This document shows positions 6,552 to 6,599 of a stretch of 6,599 nt of DNA, piece after piece. Under the pieces are notes generated by a model. The model was not told where the DNA came from. It did no database searches and saw only the letters and a list, made by a program, of their open reading frames with translations. A program made the translations under genes and the position numbers. This DNA is from Rhodocyclaceae bacterium UBA5602 (lineage in GTDB: Bacteria; Pseudomonadota; Gammaproteobacteria; Burkholderiales; Rhodocyclaceae). The stretch is taken from NCBI GenBank assembly GCA_002424865.1, contig DILC01000003.1, positions 1 through 6,599 on the forward strand, in the 5' to 3' direction. Within the stretch, counting starts at the first letter, position 1. Every line of letters begins with the position of its first letter.

Positions 6552-6599
6552 TTAGCGTGAAAAAACGCCATTTAATGCCGGGTCACGCCGCTCGCGCAG
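6552..6599 (-). CDS. Possible C-terminal tail of an upstream gene (partial)
   Basis: From the right edge, one - strand frame stays open for 15 codons, LRERRDPALNGVFSR, and ends in TAA at 6554-6552, 27 nt before glmU. The other two - strand frames hit stops sooner (TGA and TAA). If real, it would be a co-directional gene just ahead of glmU, and the glmU promoter would lie outside the window. The stretch is too short to name a family, and it could instead be non-coding leader DNA. No convincing -35/-10 pair was found here, although AT-rich DNA such as CTAAATTTT is present. Confidence 0.3.
   Translation of the reverse strand: MRERRDPALNGVFSR

Noticed and set aside
6547..6599. A sigma-70-like promoter ahead of glmU
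   Set aside because: CTAAAT/TAAATT could pass as a -10, but no acceptable -35 sits at 16-18 nt, and the same stretch may be the end of another gene.
6574..6599. A divergent + strand gene starting at ATG 6574
   Set aside because: There is no ribosome site before it and only about eight codons are visible.

Overview
The window looks like chromosomal DNA of a Gram-negative proteobacterium. The glmU and glmS products and the general codon style suggest a betaproteobacterium, but this is inference without a database search. The DNA is moderately GC-rich, coding is dense, and no mobile element, CRISPR array, tRNA or rRNA was seen.

Two transcription units converge near position 1100. On the + strand, a short stand-alone PAS protein (57-491) is followed after 14 nt by a hemerythrin/HHE-type protein (506-1078). 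Both belong to families that can bind oxygen or other diatomic gases, and neither carries a visible output domain. The pair looks like a small gas- or redox-sensing module.

On the - strand, reading from the right edge, four genes run in the same direction: glmU (6524-5139), glmS (5136-3319), an O-antigen ligase-family membrane protein (3274-2021) and a WaaE/KdtX-like family 2 glycosyltransferase (1951-1175). GlmS makes glucosamine-6-phosphate from fructose-6-phosphate and glutamine. GlmU acetylates and uridylylates glucosamine-1-phosphate to give UDP-GlcNAc; GlmM, which interconverts the phosphates, is not in the window. UDP-GlcNAc feeds lipid A, peptidoglycan and surface glycans, and the last two genes are surface-glycan assembly genes. 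The unit ends at a good intrinsic terminator (1086-1115, - strand).

The genes are mostly ordinary. The points most worth a second look are the PAS/hemerythrin pair and the PAS histidine that lines up with the FixL heme ligand. Also notable are a ten-codon leader ORF whose stop codon overlaps the GTG start of the glycosyltransferase, and a terminator-like hairpin inside the 3' end of the hemerythrin gene. A possible 15-residue tail of another - strand gene lies at the right edge.
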